A DNA stretch of 64,000 nt, from the NCBI GenBank assembly GCA_020152595.1, contig JAIGNY010004486.1:1204001-1268000 (forward strand), in the 5' to 3' direction. This stretch comes from Chiridota heheva (Eukaryota; Echinodermata; Holothuroidea; Apodida; Chiridotidae). Shown piece after piece: positions 11,531 through 24,594 of the stretch (its first letter is position 1; every line of letters begins with the position of its first letter). The position numbers were made by a program, and so were the translations under genes. Below the pieces are notes generated by a model. That model was not told the DNA's origin, ran no database searches, and saw only the letters and a program-made list of their open reading frames with translations.

Positions 11531-13427
11531 AATTTTGGTCATAGTGTGGGATGCTATTTTCATAATTGGGCGGGTCGTAAGATATGGGTGTCAATTTGCA
11601 TGGGCATGCAAACCATGACGTATTTACCATTCTAGTTCATTATAATATAGTTCTGAATTTAAAATGGTCAATGGTTCTTTCATCCATGGATAAGGTCATG
11701 ATTCCTTCACCAATGCTAATGGCATCTAGGACATTCACTTCATCACAAAATATTTGGTCATTGACAATGTTCTTAAAATCAGTTTCTACTGCCAAATGAA
11801 GTATGGTCTTTCAAAAATTGTCAGAACTTTCCTGAGTTCAAAGTATCCTGTTTGATTCTTCCATGGAACATATCTTTATGTTGTTCCAAACTTTTGTAAT
11901 GTGCGCCTCAGAGATTACCTAACTTAAATAAGATACCACTGTGCTCTAGATGGCATGCTCAGAGGCCAAAGCAAACGTTGTTTTCAACTTAGTCGTCCTC
12001 TCCTGGTCTTTAAGTTTCGCATCAGCATTGTCTTTACCGTGTCTTACATTAAGTCAGTGGACATGTGCGCAGTATTTGTCTTGTTCTTGTGATGACCTTT
12101 GATAAATGCTTGGTAGACTTCAGGATGGTTATCTTTGAGACATCGTGGAGGTACAGTATATTCTTCCTGTCCAAGCATACAAATTGTGAGCAGATGCTGC
12201 AAATGCTGGTAGAATGCTATGTAGGGATGTTAACCGAGTTTCCAGCTGCATGTTTTTTCAGCAGCTAAGAAGTGCTGTGTAATTTCAACAGAGTGTATAT
12301 TTAGCACCACAGCTCTGATGTTTTACTTCTACTGGACATTATCTTAACGTAATTTGATCTCCTCATCAATAAATCAAGCAAGCTCAGCATCTCCCTCACC
12401 AAGGCCTGTAACATCAGATGATACAAGCTTTGTAAATATACTTCAAGATCTTTGATGTTGACAACCTCGATATCTTCTATCAAAACAGAGAGCTCGGGCG
12501 TTAAGCAGTTGAGAGCTCTCACTGCTCTAGGGTATGATTTCACTCAAAAGAGCATCGATTGACTTTCTTACTTCCACTTGGGCAATCACTCCATCCAGCA
12601 GGCCAGTGCCTCCCATTATTAAGCCAATGCTGCCGATCCGTGATATAACATGAAAAAAGGAAATCCACCAAGCTGGAGTACTACACTTCGGAGGTGTTTA
12701 TTGGCAGGGGAAGTCGTCATGATCAATCTTGATTTATAATCAAGCAGCAGAACTAATGGATACAGTCATTCTTTTTGCATACCAATTGATGTATCTTAGG
12801 GTGGAGTATATGCAACTTTCATTATTCAGATCTATATCTATAATCAGTAAGTACATCCCGTTGGCTTTCCCAGTCTGTGTAGTCATCTTGTTTGTTGATC
12901 ATCTGCATGGTCCAAGATGGAACTTGCTGCCTAAAAAGCAACAAACACTTTCAAAACACCTGGAATGTTGGATTGATGCCTCAGTTGCCCATACAAACTT
13001 GATCTTAATCATTTTTGCTGCACCCTTTCCACTATCGTAGTTAGGAATGTTAGCTTTTCTTCAAAGACTATATATCTGATTATTTCATTAAAGAAAGTAC
13101 ACCATAAATACCGAAAAACGAATAATTTGAAATTTCACAAGCGTCACGCACATACACAATTCTGAATTTGCAGTAAAGAGAAGTCAGGGGCTCACATGCA
13201 TCTCTACATACTGGACTTTCAAAAAGTCTTCACCTCTGCCTATCTTTGTTTTCCCAGCTAGAAACGGTAAAAAAAAAATTCAAAGAGGGTCTTTCTATAT
13301 TGTCTCAGCCACACCAAATTAAAATATTGGGGGCATCTTACTATTTGAACCTAGGCCATTGTAATGACAAAACTGACATGCCCTTCCCCGCAATTGCATG
13401 ATCATGATCTAAATAAAAATGAATGAG
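11531..13427. other. intron, possibly an eroded coding fossil
   Basis: This section is unique, slightly more GC-rich than its surroundings and has several short ORFs (12065-12268 and 12729-13040 on plus; 12301-12543 on minus, KSYPRAVRALNCLTPELSVL...). The minus-strand reading between about 12.0 and 13.05 kb has protein-like composition but many stops. I cannot name a family. It could be an old retroelement or processed pseudogene. Confidence 0.3.
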
Positions 13428-13545
13428 AATGGGGGAATGACAAAGAAATACTGCTGGGGGAATGACAAAAAAAATACTGCTGGGGCGGGGGCATGACAAA
13501 GAAATACTGCTGGGGGTGACAAAGCAATACTGCTGGGGATGACAA
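13428..13545. repeat. 26-bp imperfect tandem repeat, about 4-5 copies
   Basis: Units built on GGGGGAATGACAAAGAAATA followed by CTGCTG, with degraded ends (GGGGGTGACAAAGCAATACTG). Confidence 0.85.
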
Positions 13546-14269
13546 AGCTATTAACATTGTCTGATTGTGAACAGTTAAAGCCTAAAGTCAGCTTTGTAGC
13601 ACTAACGGTTACAAAAAATGCATTTCACCATTCACCCCTCTAATTACTGTAGCATATTTTGGCTTTATTTGCATAACATCACATATATTAATTACTTAGT
13701 TACATGATAAAGCACAATAACAGGGCTACTAATGTAACGATCAGGTTAACATTTTGGTTTTCTATGCATGCGTTGTGTTTATTAGGCCCGATTACATTTG
13801 CAATAAACGATCCATCTTAAAGACAAAAATAACCTATATTTTAGTGCGTACTTTGTATGTAGCAGTTCCGTGAATATTTGAATTTTTAATTAACATATTT
13901 CAGCTAATTAATTAACGATGGTAACGTCGTCATGGAGCGTGATGTGATGCTCAGGAAATGATCTGTTTAATATATAAAATTGATTAAACCAACAAACCTT
14001 TAGATTTAAATTTGTTTAAGGTCATATGCTAATTCCACTAGCCTATGAGGGCGATCTTTCTGTTTTATTTACCTTATAAAACAGTATTTTTCAGTATTTA
14101 TTTCCCCTGGTCTCCACCTAGTTAATGACCAATGTATGTATGATTCCAGTGTGTGTCTGAAATCAACACATACCAAAATTGTACAAACATTACAATATAT
14201 GTAGCAAAAAGTCACTCAAATGTGTACCATGGAACCCAGAGAGATCTCAAAGAAAATATCACAAAAATT
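13546..14269. other. intron, nothing recognised
   Basis: AT-rich unique sequence. No ORF over 60 codons and no transposon termini were found. Confidence 0.4.
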
Positions 14270-16680
14270 AATCAATGAATTCAATGAAATATCTACTCCA
14301 ATTCCACATGAGCCAATCAATAAATCCAATGTCACATAAATCAATCAATAGATCCAATAAAAAGAGCTCTACTCCAATACCACATCGAGCCAATCAATGA
14401 ATCCAATGTCATATAAATTAATCAATGAATCCAATAAAAAGATCTCTACTCCAATACCACATGAGCGAATCTAATGAGATCTTTACTACAACGTCACATA
14501 AATCAATCAATGAATCCAACAAAAAAAATCTCTACTCCCAATACCACATAAGCGAATCCAATGAGATCTCTACTCCAATGTCACATAAATAAATCAACGA
14601 ATCTAATAAAAAGAGCTCTACTCCAATACCACAGAAGCCAATCAAAGAATCCAATGTCACATAAATAAATCAATGAATCTAATAAAAAAATCTCTACTCC
14701 AATACCACATAAGCGAATCCAATGAGATCTCTACTCCAATGTCACATAAATAAATCAACGAATCTAATAAAAAGAGCTCTACTCCAATACCACAGAAGCC
14801 AATCAAAGAATCCAATGTCACATAAATTAATCAATAGATCCAATGAAAAAAGCTTTACTCCAATACTACATGAGTGAATCAAAGAATCTAATGTCACATG
14901 AATTAATCAATGAATCCAATAAAAAGACCTTTACTCCATTACCACATGAGCTAATCAATGAATCCAATGTCACCTAAATTAATCAATAGATCCAATAAAA
15001 AGACTTTTACTCCAATACCACATGAGCTAATCAATGAATCCAATGTCACCTAAATTAATCAATAGATCCAATAAAAAAAGCTCTTACTCCAATATCACAT
15101 GATCCAATCAAATCAAAGAATCCAATGTCACATAAATTAATCAAGGAATCCAATAAAAAGATCTCTACTCCAATACCACATAAACCAATCAATATCTCCA
15201 ATAAAAAGATCTCTACTCCAATACCACATGAACCAATCAATGAATCCAATAAAAAGATCTCTACTTCAATACCACATGAACCAATCAATGACTCCAATAA
15301 AAAGATCTCTACTCCAATACCACATGAACCAATCAATGAATCTAATAAAAAGAGCTCTACTTCAATACCACATGAGCGAATCCAATGAGATCTCTACTAC
15401 AACGTCACATAAATCAATCAATAGATCCAATAAAAAGAGCTCTACTCCAATACCACATAAGCCAATCAATAAATCGACTAAAAAAAAACTCCACTCCAAT
15501 ACCACATGAGCGAATCCAATAAGATCTCTACTTCAATGTCACATAAATCAACCAATAGATCCAATAAAAAGCTCTACTCTAATACCACATACAATAATGA
15601 ATCTAATAAAAAGAGCTTTACTCCAATACCATATGAGTGAATCAAAGAATCTAATGTCACATGAATTAATCAATGAATCCAATAAAAGAGTTTGTCAATA
15701 AATTAATCAATGAATCCAATGTCACATAAATTAATCAATAGATCTAATAAAAAAGATCTCTACTCCAATATCACATGATCCAATCAAATCAAAGAATCCA
15801 ATGTCACCTAAATTAATCAATAAATTTAATAAAAAGATCTCTACTCCAATACCACATGAGTTAATCAATGAATCCAATGTCACATAAATTAATCAATGAA
15901 TCCAATAAAAAGATCTCTACTCCAATACCACATGAACCAATCAATGAATCCAATAAAAAGATCTCTACTTTAATACTACATGAATAAAATCAATGAATCC
16001 AATAAAAAGATCTCTACTCCAATACCACATGAACCAATCATTGAATCTAATAAAAAGAGCTTTACTCCAATACCACATGAGCGAATCCAATGAGATCTCT
16101 ACTACAATGTCACCTAAATCAATCAATAGATCCAATAAAAGAGCTCTACTCCAATACCACATAAGCCAATCAATGAATCAACTAAAAAAAACTCTACTCC
16201 AATACCACATGAGCGAATCAAATGAGATCTCTACTTCAATGTTACATAAATCAATCAATAGATCCAATAAAAAGCTCTACTCTAATACCACATAAATCAA
16301 TAAATCCAATAAAAAGAGCTCTACTCCAATAACACATGAGCCAATCAAAGAATCTAATGTCACATAAATTAATCAATGAATCCACTTAAAAGATCTCTAT
16401 TCCAATACCACATAAGCGAATCTAATGAGATCTCTACTCCAATGTCACATAAATCAATCAATAGATCCAATAAAGAGCTCTACTCCAATACCACATAAAT
16501 AAATGAATCCACTAAAAAGAGCTTTACTCCAATACCACATGAGCCAATCAAAGCATCCAATGTCACATAAATCAATAGATCCAATACAAAGAGCTTTACT
16601 CCAATACCACATGAGCTAATCAGTGAATCCAATGAGAAATCTACTCCAATGTCACATAATCCAGTGATAAGAACTCCTCT
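14270..16680. repeat. 48-bp minisatellite with complex higher-order structure
   Basis: The core unit is 48 bp (measured at 15230 to 15278) and contains CCAATCAATGAATCCAATAA, AAAGATCTCTACTCC and AATACCACATGA. A second unit type has CACATAAATTAATCAATGA and AATGTCAC. Units alternate in blocks; one block of about 161 bp is duplicated (14551 and 14712 start the same sequence). Units carry AGATCT or GAGCTC at the same position. The ORFs across it (15055-15509, 15965-16295) are periodic and not genes. Confidence 0.95.
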
Positions 16681-18507
16681 GCAATATCACATTTATAAAT
16701 AAAATCAATGACAGTTACAATTGAAAAAAGCCACTGCTGCAAAAGAGTTTGTTTTTACCAGTTGATAACATAAACACAAACTCCACAACCAATCTATTAA
16801 TACATTTCTCAAAGCACCGTGACATTCACAGTAGGGGTAAATATGTAACAGAACTCTTGATCCATTCTGTGCATAAAAACAAAATTCACAATTACCTCAG
16901 AAGCACCAATAATTCTGTGCTCTATAAAATTACAATTTATTGAGCTCTCTTCTGCACAACATTTGTAAAACCACTCAACATTTTGCAGCATTGCTAAGCC
17001 TACCATTGAAAAATTATATTAGTGACACTGAACAAAAGACATCAGTTGAAAGACTGAATCATATCAAACATGACAAGTAATGATGTGCATGATCAGTGAA
17101 TAAAGTGGTGTGCGATATTGACAATAATTATTTTGTGACCTACAAGCCAAACTTTATTCAATTGTTTTGTTTTTTTACTGATTTATAAATGTCATAATTA
17201 ATTCCTACATAGTGATAACGGGTACACACATGCTCCCACACTGAAACAAGTTTGCTGATCGGGGCATTTAAGTTAAGCGAATTGACACTCGTGCAGCACA
17301 TTTACCTACAGCACAAAATGACACCCAAAGCCAATTCTTGACCTGATCATTTAATACAAATCTGTACATTTTTAATGTCATCAGTTGAAAAAGTTTATAT
17401 TTTCGTATGTAAACATATCATTTTCATACACATACCAAGTTTGTGTTCTGTAATGTGATTGGACGAGGAGAAACACCCCTTATTTACAATATCTATAATG
17501 TGTATTATCTTATGACAAACATTTTCAAATTGAAAATATGAATGAATAATCATATTCTCATTAACCTTCGCAAATCAGAATAGCTTGCTTTGCTGCATGG
17601 CCTGAATACCAATGAACAGGTAACTCACAAATAAATCGAGTGAAAACATACACATAAGTTACGTGCTTCTTAAATCCATTCTAATGCAAATACATGCTTT
17701 GTGCAGTGGCATATCTTATATGGCAATTTTCATTGTACTTGTAAAAACAAGAAAAATGGTGAAAAGAACTGCAAAGATTTTCATTCAAAAAATTTGCCTT
17801 TTTATTTGCATTACCCTAGTTTGCAATCTCCAACGCCAAATTAATCAAATCGGAAAGGTAATATGTATTGAAATTTCTTTGTATTCCAAACACAAATGAC
17901 AATTTGTGTATGGCACTAGTTTGAAACAATTCCAACTTCTTTTTAAATTTGCAATTTGAAATTTAGTGCTTTTCTCAGTCTTTTCTTAACCCCATTTTAA
18001 TGAGATGTCCGATTGTATTTCTGATATGCATTTTGTAAATAACGACAGACATCAAAAATAAGTTAAAACAACAGCTTTGGTAATGCATACATTGTAGGGA
18101 TGCAGCAATAAATTCTTCAAAATAAGGATATCTCACATACAACAAATAAATAGGCTTTTTCTTCTTCGGGGAATTGCAAAAACTCAAGAATTGGTGAACA
18201 CAAATCTGGATACAAACTTCCAGCTACAATCATTCAAATCACCAACCTCTTACAACATTCGCCATGACTGAATCTTTTTTACTATCTACTAATTAAACCC
18301 ATCAATGCTTGCTTTACGCTTCCCACATACTTCCAATTTTACTGACTAGGAAAATCTTTACTTGATGGCTTCAACGTAAAACATAAAAATAACTTCTCTC
18401 AAAATTGTTTCAACTAAGTTTAGATGAGGACTTGTGTAAGAGTAACATAACAGCAACTTACCAGTAAAAATTTCCTACAAACACCTCAAGTAATAATCTT
18501 CCTTGTG
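16681..18507. other. intron, nothing recognised
   Basis: AT-rich unique sequence with small ORFs (for example 17663-17899 on plus and 17975-18187 on minus) lacking similarity or splice context. No repeat structure was seen. Confidence 0.4.
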
Positions 18508-19228
18508 CTATCGCCTTTCAGGAACCAAATACCCCCAAATTGCATTTTACAACTCTGTGCTATCGCCTTTCAGGAACCAAATACCCCCAAATTGCATTTT
18601 ACAACTCTGTGCTATCGCCTTTCAGGAACCAAATACCCCCAAATTGCATTTTACAACTCTGTGCTATCGCCTTTCAGGAACCAAATACCCCCAAATTGCA
18701 TTTTACAACTCTGTGCTATCGCCTTTCAGGAACCAAATACCCCCAAATTGCATTTTACAACTCTGTGCTATCGCTTTCAGGAACAAATACCCCCAAATTG
18801 CATTTTACAACTCTGTGCTATCGCCTTTCAGGAACCAAATACCCCCAAATTGCATTTTACAACTCTGTGCTATCGCCTTTCAGGAACCAAATACCCCCAA
18901 ATTGCATTTTACAACTCTGTGCTATCGCTTTCAGGAACCAAATACCCCAAATTGCATTTTACAACTCTGTGCTATCGCCTTTCAGGAACCAAATTCCCCC
19001 CAAATTGCATTTTACAACTCTGTGCTATCGCCTTTCAGGAACCAAATACCCCCAAATTGCATTTTACAACTCTGTGCTATCGCCTTTCAGGAACCAAATA
19101 CCCCCAAATTGCATTTTACAACTCTGTGCTATCGCCTTTCAGGAACCAAATACCCCCAAATTGCATTTTACAACTCTGTGCTATCGCCTTTCAGGAACCA
19201 AATTCCCCCAAATTGCATTTTACAACTC
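18508..19228. repeat. 52-bp minisatellite, about 14 copies
   Basis: The unit of 52 bp (18551 to 18603) contains CTGTGCTATCGCCTTTCAGG, AACCAAATACCCCCAAATTG and CATTTTACAACT. Copies are nearly identical except for 1-bp deletions (ATCGCTTTCAGG near 18772 and 18925) and AAATTCCCCC variants. Each unit contains CTTTCAG on the plus strand, a pyrimidine-AG of splice-acceptor type, but the host gene is on the other strand. Three plus-strand frames stay open for 240-280 codons; these are shadows of the array. Confidence 0.97.
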
Positions 19229-19707
19229 AGTAATCACAAAAACTAAACTAGTAAAACGCTTGAGAAAAATGTATTACTATGAAGAAAATGTTCTCAATGC
19301 CATACATTTTGCCAAATGCAAGCTAAACTTAGAACTTCAGAAAATCCTAAGAAATTTAGAATTTATTAGCAAACTATTTTTTTAAGACGTTTCAACTATA
19401 AAAACAAATTAGTAATTGTCTACTCTAAGTGCTTGCGTTCCTTAACAATCTCACTAAGATATTCTTCTACATTTAGTCTTATTCATGTAAAAAAACTTTT
19501 CCTTGAGATGCTTAAAAGCAATTGTAAATTTTTCCATCATTATGGCCTTGGCAATATAAAGTGGCAGCTTCCCATCGCAGCTCTTACTGCCGTACTTTAG
19601 ATAAGAGCCTACGATGGTAGGTCAAACATGTAATATTCATGTTAATAACAGCAGCAATAGCAAATTAAAACTGTTTAATATATGAGATTGAGAGCAATAC
19701 AAACAGT
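19229..19707. other. intron, nothing recognised
   Basis: AT-rich unique sequence between the 52-bp array and the nested MITEs. No feature supported. Confidence 0.4.
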
Positions 19708-20810
19708 CAGAACTGGAATGACTACGGTTCTGGCAGTTATAACTGCTGGGAAATCAGGTATTCGCAGCAAGAAAAAAAAAATGTGTATTTAAAATAAATA
19801 CAATTCTTGAGTAAGCATCAGTATGTGGTAAATATGTGCTCTAAAAACATCCCCCATGTAATTGTGCGATGAAAAGCACATAAAATTGGAGGTATATAAA
19901 GATGTATTCACTACATTAATATTATTTCTCTCTCGATTTTTTGTGAGAAGAATTTTGACACCTTTATTCAGAACCGTGGGAAATTTTAGGGCTGTGAATT
20001 TTCGTTTAATAATCTAAATGTTTAAACGGCCAAATTTCCATTCGTTTAAACAGATGCAGAAATAATATAACAGCAAGTAAATTTGCTGTGTCTTGCAAGC
20101 ATTTTGACATATTTGACACTTGTGACCGTTTCATAAATGTTTTAAAGTGCGCTACTGTGCACCAGCTATACCGTAGAAAAAATATTCCAACTCTGCCATT
20201 ACGGCTGTGCTGTATTTGATACAATCCTCTTCAAAAATGGCCGTTGTGTTTGCAAACCATTTGAAATCTCGGCAACTTTGCAACATTTTTGTTAATTTAT
20301 TTTGCCATCTTTTTTGGGCAATTTATTTGACTCAGGTAATCTTTGCATTTATTTGTGATTTGTAAAAAAAATCAATCAAAGCTATTTTGTCCGTGAATTC
20401 CAGGGTCAGTTTTACGGCTTGTAAAACAAGTGTTTATCTAATGCAGATTTATGCCTTTTGTTATGTTAATTTGGCCTAAGCCTACACATCAAGTAGCTCT
20501 AAATTCAGCAAATCAAAGTCAAATTTAGCCCAATTTATAGCTAAGTAGTGCGACTTTCAACTCCTGCATTAGAAGGAAATAGATCCTGTGTTGATTGTAT
20601 GTAAAGTTTGAGCACAAGTTTGTACTGCATGTCATTGAATAAAAGTTGTGTGTGTTTCAATGTTATCAATTTTCAATGACAAGTGTAAATTGTGAGCATT
20701 TAAATTTTGGGAGGATTAGACTTAACGTTTCATCGAAGGTTTGTTTCTTTAAACGTTTACACGTGTAATAGTCACAACCCTAGAAAATTTTACGATTAAT
20801 TCCAGCTCTG
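19708..20810. mobile_element. MITE-A copy 1 (hAT-type), interrupted by another hAT MITE
   Basis: The ends are CAGAACTGG and CCAGCTCTG, flanked by 8-bp near-identical target duplications CAAACAGT (19700-19707) and CAAACAAT (20811-20818). The body (GGTTCTGGCAGTTATAACTG, TGTGGTAAATATG, CCCCCATGTAATTGTGCGAT) is shared with copies at 31254-31548, 54100-54387, 27885-28519 and a fragment near 56.2 kb. Without the nested element (19987-20782) its length is about 307 bp, similar to the other copies. 8-bp duplications are the hallmark of hAT insertions. No coding capacity. Confidence 0.85.
19987..20782. mobile_element. hAT-type MITE nested in MITE-A copy 1
   Basis: The terminal inverted repeats are TAGGGCTGTGA at 19987 and TCACAACCCTA ending at 20782. 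Subterminal TTTAAACG motifs occur at both ends. Flanks GGAAATTT (19979-19986) and GAAAATTT (20783-20790) are an 8-bp duplication with one mismatch. The length is 796 bp and there is no coding capacity. Confidence 0.87.
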
Positions 20811-20818
20811 CAAACAAT

Positions 20819-21648
20819 ATTATATTTCCTGTGAAAGACCACTAACAGTGTATGCCACTTGATACATTGCTGAATAGCTGTAAGGGGTAAAAAAAGGGAA
20901 AAAATATAGCAAAGCTCATTCAAAGCAATATTAGTCAGTTTGAATTTGCAGGTGTTAAGGTTTTGGATTGGAAATGTTTCAAGGCAATTTAACAGTTAAG
21001 GTTGTATATGTGTTAGAAGGGTTGGAGAAGGGAGTGTTTATCTGAGTTTATTTTCTTTGGGGGGGAGGGTTACAATTGTGGGTAAGATATAATGGGCATT
21101 GGAGGGGTAAAAATTGAGGTAAAAAAAAAAGCAACACGTCCATGTGGTTGCAATATGACATTTTTAAAGATTAATTAATGAGCTTTTTTTAACCTTTCTT
21201 TAAGGAGAGTAGGTGAATCTGATGTTTTTTTCTTACCCATCAACATCGAGAAGACAATCTCATCATTTTTATAGACTGAGATTAATGAACGAAGAATTAA
21301 TTACACCAATATTTTGCAACAAATTTCTGTTCATGCATCACAAATTTTGCATGTCAAAAAATGCTCAAACTTTGATTAGCCATAAATATTTTTCTAAATA
21401 TCTTATTTTCAAAATTAAAGGATTAGTTTAGGGGTCAAGCAGGACTTCAGAAGAAACAAAACGGTGAAGAAAGCATCCAAAAAACTTGTTCTGTTGCGGA
21501 GATATTTCAGTTTAAAGTTTGGTATCACAAGTGTTTTAATGACTAAAATCAGACTAGTCGTGACATCACATCCTTAGATTCCTTTAAGTCTTAATGTATT
21601 CTATCATATTTTGACCTGTGTTTTTGTTGCTAACAAACCATTGAATAT
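20819..21648. other. intron, nothing recognised
   Basis: Unique AT-rich sequence. A plus ORF (21213-21431) has no recognisable similarity. Confidence 0.4.
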
Positions 21649-23525
21649 TAAGGTTGTGACGGTTTGCATTGTTTATAAACGTACAACCATCACCATTACA
21701 TTCAATTAACCATTTAACCGTAAGTGATGACGTAATTATCCAGTGACGTAACATACTATACTGTTTACATGCTCACACATACATGCATGTACCAATAATT
21801 CCCCACGCAAACTTGCAAAGCCGACTGCCGTTTGGGGGCTGGATTGCATTTCCATAATCGGGGTAAAAACTATAAACCAGTGGAAACATGAGTGATAAAT
21901 TTATATCTTAACTGATAAATGCAAGACAAAAGTTCATAGATGGTACTATTGGGAGAGGGAATACACACCTCTGGGGTTCAATCATTTTCATTACACATGA
22001 AAGAAAATGAAAACAAATCCCCCAAAAATAACAATACTGCACAATAAAAACCTAATTTTTCATTGAAAATATGCAAAATTTTGTCAATAATTCCTATATA
22101 ATCCAAGCACTGTCAGCAAAGTTAAGTAGGCCAAATCGGCCTTAATATATACTGCACATGTTTGTACACACACAGCAATTCCACAATACCTCACACTTAG
22201 ATATCCAGGGGTTTCTAATACATGCAGTTTGAATTTAACTTGACATTCCTCTCGAATATCACTCAGCCCACTCATTGATTCTTTCATGTGGAATATAAGA
22301 TTAGGCTGGAAACAACTTTCTGGCAATAAGACCATACAGATCCCAAGTTAACTTTCCTGCCATTATTTATTTTGTTACCTTAATCTTGATTAATATTTCA
22401 TCACATGAGAAATGTATTTGTTGAACACAAGGTCCCTAAATGTAGACATTCAGGGTTGGAGGGGGAAGAGGAGGGGGGGGGTTGGAGGGGGGGGAGGGGA
22501 GGGGTGGAGGGGGAAGAAGAAGGAAGCCTGCAAAAATAATTACAACATGTACAGTGTTATGCTAGATATCTGAAAAAACAAAATATTTTACCATGGAATA
22601 TAAATATTAGTGCACTGAGATTTTAGTACATTTCTGTTAACCTCTACTTTCAAACTGAAGTGAAAATTGCAGGCAAATTACATTGCAATGTGAAAGGCAA
22701 GCCCCAACCCCAACACTAAAAATATTCATCGTATTAACATTTCAAGTGACAAACACTCCTGTGAGTCAGTTCTTTGGTTTAAATATGTAGGCTTGGATTC
22801 GTGATTCAAAAACATAAACCAGGTATTTGTTGCTAAGTAACAACTCCAGGCTTACGTAATGCCACATGCATTCACCATCACACTAAATCTTTCTCACCAA
22901 AAGTCACTAGGGAAGTTTAACATTGTAACCTCTGAATGGAATGTAACACACCAGAGACAAATGTCACTTACTGCATGGTTTACCAGGATTCACTGATGTT
23001 TGATTGGTTGAACATTCCAACATGAGATTGTCACACTTATTACTAGGTTACTGAAAATGACTTCTTTAAGGGACAAATTCCGCAATACAAGCTTGTACGG
23101 TATCCCCATGGCCTTATTAGAAGTTCCAGCATGGCTGTGAACAAAAGATTTGCACATGCTGGCCAGTGATTGGGAGACACTGTATGTACTGTGATTTGAT
23201 AGTGAATGGATGGGCAGATATTTTTGGTGTTATTTTACAGATTATGTAAATGAGTGCTAGCCTGGGCCTTCTTTATGAGTGAAAGCTAGCTGTGTTCCAT
23301 ACCAAGTTCTGTGGAAATACATTGTGCTATGCATATGGAACCCATGGTGAAATGAGAAGGCAATAACTTAGTAGGCAAAGATTGACACAAGAAGAAAAAA
23401 ATTGGTTTTTTGTGAATTTATTCAAACTTTAAAAAACAAGCAAAAGAAAAGAAATAAGATTCGATTACACGGAGTATGATTTTTAAACAGATAATAGCAC
23501 AAACGGGTGGGAAAACGTCACCTTA
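21649..23525. mobile_element. hAT-type non-autonomous element, 1.9 kb
   Basis: The left TIR TAAGGTTGTGACG starts at 21649 and the right end AACGTCACCTTA closes at 23525 (the family copy at 1511 ends CGTCACAACCTTA). Flanks TTGAATAT (21641-21648) and TTGGATAT (23526-23533) match at 7 of 8 bases. No transposase is encoded. A G-rich purine tract lies inside at 22453-22530, and its last 360 bp are shared with 1150-1511. Confidence 0.8.
22453..22530. repeat. G-rich polypurine tract
   Basis: Runs of 4-9 G separated by A, TT or GA (GGTTGGAGGGGGAAGAGGAG and onward), almost purely purine for about 75 bp. It meets the pattern for G-quadruplex or triplex-forming DNA. It lies inside the hAT-type element. 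Confidence 0.85.
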
Positions 23526-23834
23526 TTGGATATGGCAGGTAATTAGTCAAACAAAATCCAGTACAGGTAATTACAATTTACCACCTGAAGAAATTTTGAG
23601 GAAAATATTTCAAACAGTAAACCAGACATCGCAAACGATACACATCCCCTCGCCGCTAACAACATGCTTTCCAACCTCTGTCACAACTGCAGTGCCATCT
23701 CACCCTCTGTTCCACATATCATACCATGCTACTTCCCTCCCTACAGAAAATCATACATGAAATCCAGAAACCATTCCACAACATGACCTGTATGCCATCA
23801 CACCTGCAATCAAGATGACATCCCACCATATGCC

Positions 23835-24560
23835 TTAATTGCCACCCTGTCCCATACACCATGCCACCCTGTCCCCCATACCATGCCACCCTGTCCCATC
23901 CCTCCCTGTCCCATATACCACGCAACCTTGTCCCACATCCCATCCCTCCCTGTACCATCCTATCCTGTCCCACATGCCATCCCTCCATGTACTACGTGCC
24001 ATCCCACCCTGTCCTAAAGGCCATTCCATCCAATTCCACATGCTATCCCACCTTGTCCCACATGCCATCCCAGCCTGTCATAAATGCCATGACACTACCT
24101 TGTTTACATGCCACCATGTCCCACATGCTATCCCACATTTCATCCCATCCCATCCCCCATGCCATCCCACCTTCACCCTAATTCCTACATCCACCAATCA
24201 TTCTACCATCTTCCATCCAACATTCTTTCCTCTAACTCCCATTCCCTCACTTCTATCAACTCAACATTTCCCATTCACCTACCATGTCCCATTCACCTAC
24301 CATCCCCATTCACCTACCATCCCCCTTCACCTGCCATCCCCTGTTTATCTACAAATCGTCCATTCACCTGCCATCCTCTATTCCCCAACATGCCTCATTC
24401 ACTGTACCATTCCCCATTCACCTACCATACCCCTACCATCATCCACTACACCAACCCACCTTTTGCCATCCACTCATCTACCAAATATACTCTTAACCAA
24501 CTCATCATTCCAACCTTCACTATAACCTCCACTCTCTTCATTGCACTACAGCTTCCCCCC
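23835..24560. repeat. C-rich degenerate minisatellite (CCCACATGCCATCCC)
   Basis: The first half (23835-24180) repeats ACATGCCATCCCACCCTGTC-like units of 15-27 bp. The second half (24240-24480) shifts to CATTCACCTACCATCCCC units of about 18 bp. It is related to the arrays at 11.1 and 29.7 kb. ORFs of up to 228 codons here are Pro/His/Ser-rich artefacts. Confidence 0.88.
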
Positions 24561-24594
24561 CCACCCACCACCTCAACTTAAATCTGATACTCTT

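Noticed and set aside
11531..13427. A real gene in the slightly GC-richer segment
   Set aside because: Short ORFs on both strands, stops in the protein-like minus reading and no recognisable family; left as a possible fossil.
18503..19385. Three overlapping 240-280 codon ORFs
   Set aside because: 52-bp array read in three frames; all three carry the same residues in rotation, which a real gene would not do.
23839..24581. Pro/His-rich protein of 157-228 codons
   Set aside because: Low-complexity C-rich tandem repeat; several overlapping frames are open at once.
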